Shown here: positions 32,917 through 45,485 of the stretch, in pieces
How the letters are laid out: each line of letters begins with the position of its first letter
Numbering within the stretch: position 1 is the first letter of the stretch
Origin: Takakia lepidozioides
Taxonomy: Eukaryota; Streptophyta; Takakiopsida; Takakiales; Takakiaceae
Length of the DNA: 60,000 nt
Assembly: GCA_030704615.1 (NCBI GenBank)
Contig: CM060734.1
Span: 9,054,001-9,114,000 of the forward strand
Direction of reading: 5' to 3'
The notes under the pieces: generated by a model
Database searches by the model: none
Told to the model about the DNA's origin: nothing
The model's input: the letters and a program-made list of their open reading frames with translations, nothing else
Position numbers and translations under genes: made by a program

Positions 32917-33879
32917 TGTTAGAGGACTGCTTGGGACTTAGACGCTTTTATGGGATCTGTGGGGTACCCTTAAATTTTTACACAGACTGAGACCAACAGG
33001 AGCCTTAGGGGTGACAGCAACAGGCTTTAGGGGGGGAGATACAAAGCCCAACACAGTCCATCACAGCCCGTCACAGCCCTTCACAGTCCAACACAGCCAG
33101 TCACAGCCAACACAGCCCGTCACAGCCCGACACAGCCGCCACAGCTTTGCACAGCCCTACACAGTCCAACACAGCCAGTCACAGCCCGCCACAGCCTGAT
33201 ACAGCCAGTCACAGCTCGGCACAGCTGGGGAACAGTTACCATTGGCAGGGAACGACTGTGGGGGGACGACATCTGAAAAAGGAACGTGTACTACAGAGAT
33301 AACGGTTAGTTAGGAAAGCGGTTAGAACGGCTTGTAAATAGATAAAGCGAGAAGCGGGGACATCTGGGGGATCACTTCTTGGGGACTACTTCTGGAAGGA
33401 CTTCTGGCATCACTTCTGAGAAATGAAGCGGAGAGCGCATCTCTGAGTAGAAAGAGGGAGAGCACGGAGTAGGAGGAGAACGATCTGTTGATGCTTGATG
33501 AATGCAAGCAGTAGAGTTGTAATGTAGAGCAGATTAGAGACTCCATGGCTTCAGCCTGATACTTGATAGATATTAATCTAATACATACTTCATACTCACA
33601 CTGTGTAGAGAGATCTGAGTGAAGCTGTGGAATGAATGGATGAGTTGATGGAATCCGATAGATTGCTGAAGCAATCTGATACTTAAATACCAACAGTAAG
33701 GTAACTAGCTAACATGAATACGGGAAGAAATACAAATAGGAAACACCCCCATGATACACTAGCTGTAGGTCATGACTAATTGTTCTGAGCGGGCTGGGTG
33801 CTTAGAGATTTCCAACTCTTCTATCTTGGAGTTCCCACCTCGGATAGCGAAGGGATGGGTGAGTAAAAGCCGTGCGACA
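32917..33879 (+). repeat. LTR (963 bp), 3' type, probably of element B
   Basis: It starts TGTTAGAGGA and ends GTGCGACA. It is preceded by coding sequence and a polypurine tract, so it is a 3' LTR on the plus strand. It is closer to the LTR at 46079-47037 than to those of element A and contains a CACAGCC minisatellite at about 33050-33235. Its right flank is GGGAG. The flank of the LTR at 46079 is GCCCT, so no target duplication is visible. Confidence 0.88.
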
Positions 33880-34975
33880 GGGAGCGAGATAGACTCGCCC
33901 GATTTCATTCCAATGCAGGTAGTCTTCCACTGACTGCCACTGCAGACAACGATGGGTTTGCAGTTGTTCATGAGGATGAGCTGGTTACAGTGTTCCCACT
34001 GGAATTGGGTGTTCTGCTTGTTCAAAAAGAGGTGTATGACGAGGATGGGAATTTGGATTCTGGACACTTGGAGAAACCATTGGTTGGCGAGTGTGGAAGG
34101 AAGTGGAGAGTCCTTCCAGGCACATACCGTGTCCTTGGAAAAGAGAGAAGACAATCAGCAGGATCAGTCATTACCCCTGGAACTGCAGCATTGGTCGTGC
34201 AGCAAAAGGGCACAGTTCATGTGAAACAAGAGGTGAGCACATCCACTACATTCGTGACTCTTTCAGACTCGTCCTCGGAGGATGTTTCTGAGATTCCTCC
34301 GCCAGTGCAGACTCCATTCTTGGATGACGACGAATTGCAAGAGATAACGAGTGTCATTCCAAAATTGAAAGTCCTCGCAGGGGTGCCTGGGTGCAAGAGC
34401 GAGCTGCGTTTTGTTGATTGGGAGTCCCTTCGTGTGCAGCGGGTTCAATACGTGCGAGCAGAGTTTGATGGGGACATCTTGTTTGAGCTCAACCCTCCCA
34501 CGTCTTCCAATGGACTGGCTGGGCTTCTGCAGGGCATAGACAATAAACATGACGGACACCCTTGGTGCAGGACATAAACGTCGAACATCCACAACGACAT
34601 TGGATTGAAATTTTGAAGGTCGGTTTGCGTTGGGCATTGCAAGTGCCTGAATATTTCTTGCCCTCGGATGAGAAACAGCGCTCAACCAAACGAAAGTGAG
34701 TGGGAAGGTGTGCCCCTGAATCCTTTCACCCCAGGACTTGCCCCTCCCAAGACCAATACTTTTGTGTGCAGGTTCTGCAAACTTTCCCCGTCCTGTGTTT
34801 CTGTGTGCCACGCTCGTATGTACCAGGTGGCACACCGATGCAAGACAATGACTCGTGCCTGCATTCATATGGGTGCACACGAGCATCCTGTGTCCAAAGG
34901 AAGTTGCAGGGATAGCGTGGACATCGCTAGAAATTTGCTGAAGCAGGAGTTCCACAATGCCCATTGTGCAACACC
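33880..34975 (+). pseudogene. MULE 3 transposase, N-terminal part
   Basis: The plus frame reads LPLTADNDGFAVV-like sequence from about 33930, GECGRKWRVLPGTYRVL, an acidic Ser-rich linker (SDSSSEDVSEIPPP), then FDGDILFELNPP and KHDGHPWC. A later block has the zinc finger CRFCKLSPSCVSVC with the histidines in MGAHEHPVSKG. The CX2C...HXH layout fits GCM1/WRKY/FLYWCH-like fingers found at the N-terminus of many MULE transposases. Stops separate the two blocks. It ends near CATPSA, where retrotransposon aORF sequence follows. The natural continuation of the protein is at 38022 on the other strand. Confidence 0.65.
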
Positions 34976-36118
34976 TTCTGCCAACGAGAATACTTTCAAG
35001 CAATACAGGCAGGTTAAAGCTGACCAAGAGAGGTACATCCTGGAATTGCAACAAACGCTCATGTCCAATAGAAATGAACTCTCTGTGGCTAACAAGGCTT
35101 GGAAGGAAGCCAATAATCTGGCTGCTGCATATGCGAGTTTGGTTGAACCTCATGCGAAGCGCATGGAGGCTTTATAGCAGCAGATAGATGTGTACAGGCT
35201 CACAGAGGAGCAGACTCTCAGGGGTACCACAAGCAACTTGGTGGATAACCACCTTATGCAGGTCTAGTTAGCACAAAGGCCGGTGGAAGGCAAAGCACCA
35301 CGGAAGCTCACCCAAGGCGAGATGAATGAGCTCAGACTGCAGGTGTAAAACATTGCCACAACTACTATAGACAATGTCTACAGTAGGATAGCGGAGTTAC
35401 AGGAGGATGTAGACGGCCTGCAGACTCAGGTGGAGGACCTCACTTCAAATATCGACAAGAGAGTCTTTGTACCTGAGAAGCATCTGGTGGCTTTTTACTT
35501 ACAAGCGAAAACTTTGGCTTTTCAGTCTTCTTCGCAGGGGGTGCAGGAGATGCCAGTGGTACAAGAGCCAGTGCCACCAACACCACAACAAGTCACTGTG
35601 ACAGTAGCTGACCCTGTTGTTACTACAGCCACACCACAGCCACCACAGCCTGAGGTATGGGGGGATGCTGCTTTTAATCCACCTAAAACTCATGCTGCAC
35701 GGGAGTACAGTCGGGCTATGATTATGCCCTTCAACCAAATTCCCATTGTGTTGGATTTGGCTTGGAAGGAATTTAGTCCTCCACAGTCGTTGGCACATTA
35801 CTACCAGATCATGCGCATTTGGCTGCCAGTGGCAACTAGGACTAAGGTTCTTCCGAACAATCGACCCATTGAGGATCATCACTTTGCGAGGTACTGGCAT
35901 GAGGCAAGTACCATGTTGAAGGAATTAATTGCCTTCCAAGTTGTACATGGGTACATTTATACCAAGACCAAGGAGGTAGCAAGTATTGTCATGGGCTGCG
36001 GGTTATACTATGCTGCTTGTTTTCTGGCACGTTATCACATTGAGCAGCAGAAGATGCAATCGCGCTTTCTGAGTTATTCCAGTGGGGATCATTGGGTCTT
36101 ACCTTCAGTGCCACCTCA
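34976..36118 (+). pseudogene. Retrotransposon aORF, middle fragment
   Basis: It starts at about NENTFKQ and runs through a coiled coil (ILELQQTLMSNRNELSV, then AWKEANNLAAAYA). A second helical stretch with LQEDVDGLQTQVEDLTSNI follows, then a Pro/Thr/Val linker. The conserved C-terminal domain has FNQIPIVLDLAWKEF, HYYQIMRIWLPVATRTK and GCGLYYAACFLARYH. From 35430 to 36118 it is open (233 codons). It corresponds to element A at about 9560-8450. It ends at SVPPH, where reversed MULE sequence begins. Confidence 0.8.
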
Positions 36119-38022
36119 TCTCGGTTGTTGACAGCAACGTCCCAAGTTTCACAAGCCAAATTGCGGGGGGAGGGGGTTTCATTATTACCGAAGGACGAAC
36201 TGTTCCCTTGACGCATCGTGCCATATCGTCTGGGCAGAACGAGAACTTGTGGTCCTTTGACTCCCCACTATGATAAGGTCGGAACAACTCTGTGAATGTT
36301 GGAGCTGGAGTCCCCCTGGAGCCTTTGCATATTTTTGATTTGCATTTCTTGAAAGAGGGGGTCCGAATTGCCATGCAAGCAACTCTAGATCCTGATGGGG
36401 TGCGTTCTATATGCCACTCACTATCAATGCAATCAGATTCCTGCACCATGGCCACCACCTCCTCCAGTGGGATTCCTGTTGCTGTGCTTGCATGTTCTGC
36501 ACTGGCTCCACTGGAGGAGGACCCACCTGGGAAGGGCTGGCACACGACTTACTCTGCACTGGAGACACCTTTGGCACAGAGAAATTGACCCTGTCTGGGC
36601 GATGGGAATCTCCATCTGACCCTGGAAGAGTGTTCAATTTCCTTTTGCATGATCCAAATCTTTCCTCGCCTTCCAAATGAGGGAGCCTGGATTGCAAAGG
36701 GGAGCCTTCAGTGCACCTGTTCAAAGCTCTGGCCATCTTCGATGGGTCTCTGGACCTACTCGCAGCCCTTAGCATCAACAAAGTCGTACCGGGGCCCTTG
36801 CCTCCACCCCGTCCCATCAGAAAATTGCGGTACCTGGTTTGTTGTGTAAGTGCCCGCACCATGTCATCAGCAGTGGCCACATACAAGTCACGACCTGCTT
36901 TGGTAGATTGTTGCATCCAGGCGTTGTGAACAGTCTCCACCAAATTACAGGATGGCATGTCGGCCAAGTCCTCCAAGGACATGTCCTGTAGGAGGCATTG
37001 CATGGAAATGTGAGGAACGAAAGGAAATGGAAGAGATTCTGCAAGCGACAATCCAAGAACCCCAAATGAACAGGCACGATGCAAAATTTGTGTTTTTGGG
37101 ATTGAAGAGGCTTACCGTCGTCACGAAAGCTCCCCACTATCTGTACCTGAAATGCCAGAAAACCAACCAGTACTCCAACTCCTTTAGGTGGATACCAGTA
37201 GCAGCACCAGAGAAGAACCACCAAGCCCGGATTGCCTGGTAAGTGCTCTCAGCTTCTCCCATTGAGATGGCATTTTTGTACTTGAGACAGAGCCTTCTGT
37301 GCTCCAACTGAAGGTCAGGGCGAATGCAGCGCTTTGTATGACGTGCCAGAGATTGACTCCAATGGAAGAGGCATGTGCGCTCCCTATTTTCCATTGGGAC
37401 CTTAGGATCCCCGAACCAAACACGCGCCGCACTGCATTGAAATTTGCCTGTGCACTATCAACCATGAAGCCCGCAAAATTTGTGTTCTGTATTCCATTGC
37501 GCTGCATGACGACCAGGAGCGAATTCCACATGAGCATCTGGGATTCAGTGTCCTCCGACTGCATATTACAAATTGCTATTGAGAGCACATGCTGGTATGT
37601 TGGATCATACACATGGCACGCCATGGTTGTCCAACCCTTCACCCGTTTGCAGTGATCAAACATCAACCAACATTTAGCCAAATCTCCTCCAAGTTGCATT
37701 CGGCGGACAATGCTCACACCACTGCCTTCGCCCACTGCGGACATCTTGAACAAATACACCTTGGACGAGCCCTGGCCAGGGAAGATACTGTTTTGAATGA
37801 ATTCATAGCGACTTCTCCGTTTGAGGTCCATAATGTTGTCCATGAATCCAGCAGTGCCTCTGCCGACTCTGAGTGCATTCACCTGGTTTTGAATATTGGG
37901 AGAGCTCAACACGGAGAAATGGTCTATCACTGCATCAAGCGAATCTGCATCCAGCATTGGTTGTGTCGAATCCCCTTCACCCAGTATGTGTTTTTCCAGG
38001 AAAGCCTTGCTAGCTGCTGACC
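36119..38022 (-). pseudogene. MULE 3 transposase, catalytic part
   Basis: The minus frame opens with KAFLEKHILGEGDSTQP and reads SSPNIQNQV, then RSRYEFIQNSIFPGQGSSKV. The catalytic core follows: VYDPTYQHVLSIAI (first Asp), GFMVDSAQANFNAVRRVFG (second Asp) and CLFHWSQSLARH. A one-base frameshift lies at about 37415 between these last two blocks. After FWHFRYR a donor GTACAG opens an intron ending in GCAG near 37000. The next exon reads CLLQDMSLEDLADMPSC and LYVATADDMVRALTQQ, ending with a Ser/Pro-rich tail and LVKLGTLLSTTE at the junction. M0 shows that the next residues should be the SWIM part now at 32286. Confidence 0.8.
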
Positions 38023-38900
38023 TAATGGCAATTCAAACAATTGTTGTAGGTATAGGGGAGTAATTTCTAATTCAACTCCCTTCACCGTTGTTGCTCCTAT
38101 CCTAGGCTCAAAGTTCTGCAAGAATTGTAACATGTACTACCTATGGTGCAATGTCCAATCTTTGCTTTGCAATCCTTCCAATCGCAGCTCCTTCAGTAAC
38201 TGTACCGCCTGTGGAGTAGCAATCGTTTGTTTCTGCAGGATTGTGGTGCTCTTCACCCTGATTTCTTCCATTCCTCTCACTCTCTTCATTCTAGACCCAC
38301 AAAAAGGTTTTGGCTGTAACAATTGAAGAAATGCCTGCAGGGCACAAAGCATAAACGTATGGTTGCCACAAAATGCTATGGGTAAATTTTTTTGTAAGCC
38401 TGCGGGGCTTGCAAGCATCGATTAATAGAAAAGATACTCTCTGTTCTTCTATCCCTGTGCCACTGCGTAAGTAGTATCGCGAGCGTATAGTCTGTTAATT
38501 CTTCCATAGCTTCAAAGCTATAGCATTGATGGTATGTCCTATCGAGACGCCCGTTACTTGGAACGACGCCGACTCTTGCGCTTAAAATCCCTCCAATTAC
38601 TTGATCCTGCTTCTGGCTTATGATTGGCTGTAACTGCTGTGACTGGATTTTAGATTTAATTTCCTTCCATGGATTTTCCACTCTGGACTGTCCACAAGGA
38701 TAGCACATGTGACATGGATTTCGCTTTTCGGTACTTTTAAAGGGTTCCGTTATCCTTTCCCTGTATGCATTAATGGGCCCATAATAAGTTAATGTGTCGG
38801 GTAGGTACTTTGACGGCCAATTTTGTCTTCTTCCTTGATGACACTCGCCTTTGCAATCCATGTCCGGCTGTGTGTCTCGCCCTGGCGTCCACGTGTCCAT
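38023..38900 (-). pseudogene. Element B aORF, N-terminal fragment
   Basis: It starts 19 bases after the pol stop. The zinc knuckle is damaged (CHMCYPCGQSRVEN; His and last Cys lost). It continues with DYTLAILLTQWHRD, RVKSTTILQKQTIATPQAVQ and LYLQQLFELPLG, closely matching element A. It stops matching at about 38022, where MULE 3 catalytic sequence follows on the same strand. Confidence 0.7.
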
Positions 38901-38918
38901 TTCTAAACGTGCCTCCGT

Positions 38919-41900
38919 CTACTTTTCCACCGGCCACTGTCCGGATGTTAACCCACGTCCACCTGTCACGGATTCTATGGACTGTGTAACCCCAGTAAGC
39001 TGTGTTGAGCTGTGACAGGCTGTGTGGCACTGTGGTACGCTGTGATAGGCTGTGACACGCTGTGGTAGGTTGTGATAGGCTGTGTGACACCGTGATGGGC
39101 TGTGATAGGCTGTGCCACACTGTGATGGGCTGTGATAGGCTGTGTCGCGCCTGTACTGCCCGCCCTGGTCATATATGCTCGTCCTAGCGACAAGTGCTCC
39201 ATACTCCGTTGGTATCACTGGCGCAGCCCGTGACTGCTTCTGCGTTTCAACATGCAAATCATGCTGCAATGGTTTGTCATGGATACCACTGTACCCCTTC
39301 AACTTATTGGCATTGACTCTTCCCAGCATCTCTTTGTTAATGGTTTGTAACATGGCGGTGTTGTTATCATACATCTTTTGTATGACATAAGGTCCTTTCC
39401 ATGGTGATTTAAGCTTAGAAGCTTTAATCTTTCCATTCTTCTGCAACCAGAGAACCAAATCTCCCGTCTTAAAAGTCTTTAACTTGCCTTCATCAAACTG
39501 TTCCTTTCTCTTCATCTGAATTCTGGTCATGTTATCAGCTGCATCAGCACGTACTTCTTCCACATGGTATAATTCATGTTTCCTGACCTTAATTGAATCT
39601 TGCAATTCCATTCTCTTTCCCATTCCGTTCTCATGGTAGGTAACAGGAATTCCACTGGAAGTAAAGCTTCCATACCATAAGCTAATTGGGATGGTGTATA
39701 CTTAGTAGTGACTTTATATGAAGTCCTGTATGACCACAAAGCTGTCAGCAGCTTTGTATCCCAATCCGTTCTGTTTGCATCGACTATCTTAGCCAAGATA
39801 GTACATAGTATTTTGTTGGTAGCCTCTGCCTGCCCATTACCCTGTGGATAATATGTTGTACTCTTCCTATGCACAATCATGAACTCTTTAGTCAATAGTT
39901 CAATGGTCTCATTAATGAAGTGACTTCCCTGATCACTGATAAATTCCAATGGATAGCCAAATCGTGTAAGTATGTTCTCATACATGAACCTTGCTGTGGA
40001 CTTGGCTGTGTTGTCCCTCAAAGCTTTAGCTTCCACCCACTTCATAGTATAATCAGTGGCTGTAATTATGTACCTGTTCTGTGTATTCTTGGCTGGTGGG
40101 TTAATTGGTCCAACAACCCATTTCTGAAATGGTTCAGTAGGCATTGTAGGATGCAAAGCCATCTTCCCATATCTCTACAAAGGTCCTAGCCTCTGACATT
40201 CATCACAACTCTGACAATACTTGTGTACGTCTTTGAACAAAGTAGGCCACCAGTAACCTGCAAGTAATATCTTCTTACTGGTAGTCTCTTCTCCAAAATG
40301 ACCTCCGGCCACTCCTTTATGAACTTCCTCCAAAACTTTATTAACTTCATGGTGGTATAAGCATTGCTTCAGCACTCCATCTGGTCCTAGCTTATACATT
40401 CTGCTCCCTACCATAGTGTAAGGTAGAGCCTTGATAGCAATTCTCTTTCTCTGCTCCTTTCCATAACTTGGTGGGCACTGACCATGAGCAAGGTAGTATC
40501 TGATTGGCCACTACCAATCTAACCAGTCATCTGCACTTCCCTGCACCTCCACTGCAAATAGACTCGCATCTGGTAATTGACCATCTACTCCCGTGGCTGG
40601 TTCTCCTGTTGATAACCGTGACAAGTGATCCGCCACAAGATGCAGCCTCCCAGGCTTGTAAACAACCTCGAACTCAAACTCGTGCAAGATTATCAACCAT
40701 CTTGCTATTCTTCCGCTTATCAGAGGTTTGTTTACCAGGTATATCAGAGCCTAGTGATCCACATAAAACATAAACTTCTTGCCCAACAGGTAATGCCTGA
40801 ATTTCTTCACTGCATAGATCATTGCCAATGCTTCTCTTTCCGTTGTGCTATAATTTCCTTCAGCATTGTTCGTCAATCGGCTAGCATAGTACACAGGTGA
40901 ATCTATCCTTCCTGTAACATTTTGGGCTAACACTGCTCCCATTGTTTCTCCTGAAGCATCACAGTGAACATGAAATATTTCCTGCCAGTGAGGATTAATC
41001 AGCACAGGTGTAGTTGTTACTGACAATGTAAGTTCCTCAAAAGCCTGTTGACATTCAGGTGTCCATGCAAACACTGCATCTTTCTTTAGAAGTTTGCTCA
41101 ATGGTGCTGCTATCTGTGCATACCGTCTGACAAAATCTTCTGTAATAGCTGGTTTGTCCCAGAAATCTCCTTAGACTCTTAGCATTTACTGGGGGTGGAG
41201 AGGCTTTAATGGCCTCTGTCTTTCTGGGATCCATAAGAAGTCCTTTCTTGCACACAATGTGTCCCAACAGCACCCTTGAGTTCACACAGAAAGTACATTT
41301 CTCTGGATTCAGGCCCAGATCTCTCATTCTGCATCTGGCCAAACATAACTCCAATTTATGCAAGTGCTCATTCTTAAAGCTGTACACACTGAAATCATCC
41401 AAGAACACCTGCATGAAATCATCCAGATACTCATGAAAAGATTCACTTATCACTCTCTGAAAGGTTGCTGGTGCATTACAAAGTCCAAAGGGCATGACTT
41501 TGTATGCATAAGCACCCCAGTCTGTGATGAAAGCTGTCTTTCCCTGGTCTTCTTCTGCCACTTGCACTTGATTATAACCACTGAAGCCATCCATGAATGA
41601 GTACATCTCATGGCTTGCCACAGTGTCCAATACTGCTTCTTTGAATGGTAAAGGGAAATGATCTTTCTTCGTACAAGCATTCAGCTTCTTGTAGTTCACA
41701 CAAACTCTTAGTTACCCATTCTTCTTAGGAACTATCATAATGGGTGACAACCAAGTCGTATACTCTATCGGGTATATAAACTTAGCCTCAGCCAACTTCT
41801 TGATCTCTTCTCCAACCTTCTGTGCATAGTTGGGATTCATTCTGTACCTTGCCTGCTTGATTGGTACTGACCCTGGTTCCAGTTCAATCTTATGCTGACA

Positions 41901-42788
41901 GATTTCAGGTGGTATCCCTTTTAGATCCTCGTAGCTCCAAGCAAATACATCTCTGTATTTGATGAACAAACTCTTAGCTTCTTCAAAGAATTCTGGCTCC
42001 AAATCAGCTCCTACCTTCACCATCCTCGGTTCCTCTTCAGTTCCCACATTCACTTCCCTCACTTGCTCATCAACTGTGATTGTCCAACCAGTCACCACTT
42101 CATCCTGTAAACTCACAGTGGCTGGTTCCTCTAGGATTTCCATTTCTCCTTCTTTTTCTTCATAGAAATGTGGTGGGTAACTGCTGGTTTCCTCTTCAAT
42201 TGGTGTTGCTGTCATTACACCACAGCAAATACCTTTTAAACAACTTAGACCTTCCAACTGCATCTCTGCAACCTGCTCCCACTCTGGGTGTGCAGCGAAC
42301 AGAGTAGCTTCCTGCTCCTCATCCAGTCCTCCCCTCCAGTCATACTCCCTGACCCCTCGAGGTCTTCTCGTAGCAGGTAATCTACTAGATTTCTTAGTGG
42401 TAATTTGTATCTTGTGCATCCCATTATGCACAGTTAGTAACTGAGAATTCCAGTCATGGAATACCCTGGCCTGTTTCAGCCACGGACGTCCCAATAACAA
42501 GGAGTAAGCCTCCATGACTTCATCCATTTTTAACACAGTTACTGTGATCATAAAGATCATCTTTTGAATCTGTATCTTAACTCCTCTTATCAGTCCCAAT
42601 GGCTGTACACTTCTTTGATCTGCGATTGTTACTGTAAATGGGGCTGGTTTCATGTTACTTAGACCAAGCTTCTTCTCTAATTGGTCTGTCATGATATTTA
42701 TTCCAGAGCCTCTATCTATCAGTACATCAGTTAGTTCTGGGCTTCCAATTCTCAATTGGATTATTGGCATAGAATCATCAAAGTCCAT
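38919..42788 (-). pseudogene. pol: pol of element B
   Basis: Protease has VLIDRGSGINIM, with Arg after the catalytic Asp. One open frame of 358 codons (42788-41712) covers the protease and the start of reverse transcriptase. RT continues in 41699-41055 with [27 protein letters not shown] and FLDDFSVYS. RNase H starts FHVHCDASGETMGAVLAQ. Integrase covers about 40414-38919 with HHCC (SCDECQRLGPL), the Asp in FISDQGSHF and the Glu in QGNGQAEATNK. A few bases are missing after KWVVGPI, where element A has LDFVGP, which removes the first catalytic Asp. The tail has AYHSPSQ-type repeats. Only a handful of frameshifts separate these blocks. Confidence 0.92.
38995..39150 (-). repeat. CACAGCC-type minisatellite in element B pol tail
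   Basis: About 15 units of roughly 10 bp (GGCTGTGAYA on the plus strand). Read in the pol frame they give HSPSQCGTAY-like repeats. Confidence 0.75.
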
Positions 42789-45281
42789 GACTGTTCTCGC
42801 CCTTCCGGCTTCACATTATAACTGGTCACCTTGCTGTTCAGGTCTGTGTTTCCTGTCTCCTGGGCAATTCGATTGATTGCTTGATACAGCCTGTGTCTAC
42901 AATAAGGTGCCACATCCAATAGCTGTCCAATGGTAATCTCTGCTTTGGTCTGGCATATTACTTCAGCCAAAGTCCCTTCATTACTTTGCATGTCTGTAGC
43001 TTCTTTCTTCCTTTCATCCTCACTCACTTCTTCTTCTCCATCAGAATAAGAGGAATCTGCCACAGGAATATCAGTACTCTTTTGCATTTCCCTTATGGTA
43101 TATGCCACTTCCTTGTGCAGTTCCTTCTCATCTCTCCAAGCCTCATCATCGTCAGGCACATCACTGCCATCTTCATTATCATCATCTTCCTCAACTACTG
43201 GAGGTATTAGTTTGGCTTTGCTTCTTGTTACTATCATTGTACTTACTTCTGGTACAACACATGGCCTAACCATGTAAGCTGCCACCACTGGGCCCTCATT
43301 CACAAGAGCTCTCATCTCATTATGGTGTCTAATCCAGAATGAACAGGCTGCCTTGCGATGTCCTGGCTGATTACAATAGTAACACAGTTCTTCACCATTG
43401 GGTCCTCGCCCTTGGTCTGCTCTTGGATTAATTCTGTAATCCTGATTCCCTGGCTAGTAATTCCCCCTTGGATTACCCTAATAGTTGCCTCTGGAATTTC
43501 CTTGGTAATTGCCTCTTGAATTACCTCTCCCTTCCATGCCATTGTTATAACCACCGAGCCTACCATAGTGGTCCTGATCACTGTTTCTTCTTGGCTGGGG
43601 CTGCACTTGATGCACCCTTACTTGCCTAGGTTCTCTAGCTGCTGTCCTTCTGTTGTAGTAACAATTCTCAGTAGAATGGTTATCCATTTTACAGATAGTA
43701 CAGTGTTTCTCCTTCATGTGGCATTCAGTGGTGGTATGGCCTTCATTCTGGCACTTTGCACACCAAACACCCTTCCTCCAATGTGTTGCAGCCTCTGTGG
43801 CATACTTCTTCAAGATTTCTTCTAATCTTTTCTCATAGTTACCCCTCTTCAACTTCTCCTTTCTCTTACTCTTCCTTTTCAGTTCTTGCTCTTCTTCTTC
43901 ATCTGACTCATCCTCAGAGTCCTCATCATCCCTTTTCTCTCTCCTGAGCATTCCCAATTGCTCAATTTTGTTTGCTGTTTCAAATGCCTCCTCCACTGTA
44001 TTATGGGGTAACATATCCACTTTCTTCTGCAACTCTGATCTTAGTCCACTCACAAACCAAGTTTTCTGTAAACCTGGTGCTGGTACAGCAGCCAGCTTTT
44101 TCATCATCAATTCCATCTTTTCCATATACTCCTTAACAGTTTCATGCTTCTTTTGCTTTAACTATTGTAAACTTCCATATACTTCATCCTCAGTTTTACT
44201 TGTCCTGAACCTATTTCGGAATGTTGTATTCAAGCCATTCCAGGTTAGGAAATGATTATCAGGGAATCTTGCATACCATTCACTTGCCTTCTTGATAAGG
44301 GAACAAGGAAACAGTCTCATCTTGGCATCATCGCCATTCTCATTGTTCACTATACACATGTGCTCAAATTGGCTAATGTGTACATCGGGATCCCCTTTTC
44401 CTGAATATATTGGAAAAATGTGGTATTGCCTGTGTTGGTTGTAACGCCATCTGTGGCCCTACCCTCTGCCCACTGACAGATGCTGGCACCCTTGCTGGTG
44501 CTGGTCCTTGAGGACCTATTGTAGTTGTGGTGGATCTTCCACCCAGTGGTGGCCCCTGAGCACTCCATGCTACTGGCCCCACGATATTCACAGTATTCCC
44601 AGCTCCAGTTGCACTACTTCCCACACTCCCTGTCCCCCCAGAGCCAGATCCAGACAGCCCGCCTGATCCCCCTGAGCCAACACCTTCGTTGGCCTGTGAT
44701 CCAAGTGCTCCACTTGATCCAGGTCCAATGGGTTGGGATGTCCTGGTTGTAGTCTCAACCTCAGCTGTTGGGTCTACTTCTTCATACTCTTCCTCTTCCA
44801 ATTTCTTCTCTCTGTTTTCATCCTCCAAGTTCTGCCCTTGGGTTTCTTCTTCACTCATGTAACTCAACTGCAATGGTGTTGGAGAGTCTGAACTCTCCGT
44901 TGGTTCTGCCACATCCTCTCCTCCTTCTTCACCTTCCGCTTCAGAAACTGGAGTTCCTGCTTTTGGTGTTCCATGCCAACTCTTATCAAAGATTTCTGTC
45001 AAATCTTTTATCCAGGGATGTACCTCAGATCTTTCACCTCGTGATCGATCTTCTTCCCGTATCAATTCCCTTAATCTTTCTTGCAAAGAAAAAGAAGGAG
45101 TGGCATCCAACTCTAGTTCTTCCGGTATGGGTGATGTACTCTATGATCTTAATGGTGTGAGAGGACCAAATGATTCCTCTATGTCTATTCCTCTCTCCCA
45201 AACATATGGATAATTAGCTTTCAGATAACTTTCCATTTTTGCTGAATATCTATGGAGTCTAGCTTCTCTTTCATCACTCAT
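42789..45281 (-). pseudogene. gag: gag of element B
   Basis: The start is the ATG at 45281 (MSDEREARLHRYSAKMES). A frame of 245 codons (45110-44373) holds the acidic and Gly/Ser/Thr/Pro-rich region, with a GSGGSGGLSGSGSGG stretch. The capsid block at 44359-44162 reads FPCSLIKKASEWYARFPDNH and TWNGLNTTFRNRFRT. The next frame (44125-43478) has a dense Glu/Asp and Lys/Arg region and knuckles CAKCQNEGHTTTEC and CTICKMDNHSTENC. The third knuckle is near 43380 (CYYCNQPGHRKAAC). The last part (43315-42761) is acidic and leads to the protease. Stops at GNY repeats near 43475 and a frame change near 44370 are the main lesions. Confidence 0.88.
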
Positions 45282-45485
45282 GTCCCATGTCTTTCATTTC
45301 TTTTAATGTGGCAATAACCAAAACTCTCTTTCTGTAATATCTCTCGTATATGTCTGGGTTTCTTTCAAGCTTCAATGCACCCTTGGCTATACTAGAAGTC
45401 TCCGTTACCATATAACCATATGGCAAACAAGTCTGGAAAGCTGTTCTTGGTGTGAGTTTGATCCACAGAATATCCTTTGGAATCC
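45282..45485 (-). pseudogene. Element B ORF0, C-terminal fragment
   Basis: It reads NWIPKDILWIKLTPRTAFQT, then YGYMVTETSSIAKGALKLER, and ends close to the gag ATG. Its N-terminal part is at 46930-47420 on the other strand, ending exactly before the missing residues (YTHMH). So ORF0 was cut and one half inverted. Confidence 0.75.

Larger units (their letters stand above)
31335..38022 (-). mobile_element. MULE 3, inserted in MULE 1 and later broken by inversions
   Basis: Three blocks belong to one transposase gene: the N-terminal part at 33880-34975 (now plus strand), the catalytic part at 36119-38022 (minus) and the SWIM part at 31757-32286 (minus). They are complementary, not overlapping, and M0 at the window start spans the join between the last two without a break. 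The 3' terminus at 31336 lies inside the MULE 1 frame. Retrotransposon pieces occupy the remaining intervals. The 5' terminus was not found; its place is taken by the LTR ending at 33879. Confidence 0.6.
38023..45485 (-). mobile_element. Element B: internal region of a second retrotransposon copy
   Basis: It has the same order as element A on the same strand: ORF0 end, gag, pol, then the first part of the aORF. It is cut at 45485 inside ORF0 and at 38023 inside the aORF. The missing parts lie nearby in inverted positions: LTR, primer-binding site and ORF0 start at 46079-47420, the aORF middle at 34976-36118, and the aORF end with LTR at 32287-33879. About 1.5 kb of aORF has no counterpart. 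Coding parts are better preserved than in element A. Confidence 0.85.

Noticed and set aside
35499-35900. 133-codon minus-strand ORF
   Set aside because: It is the antisense shadow of the well-conserved aORF frame.
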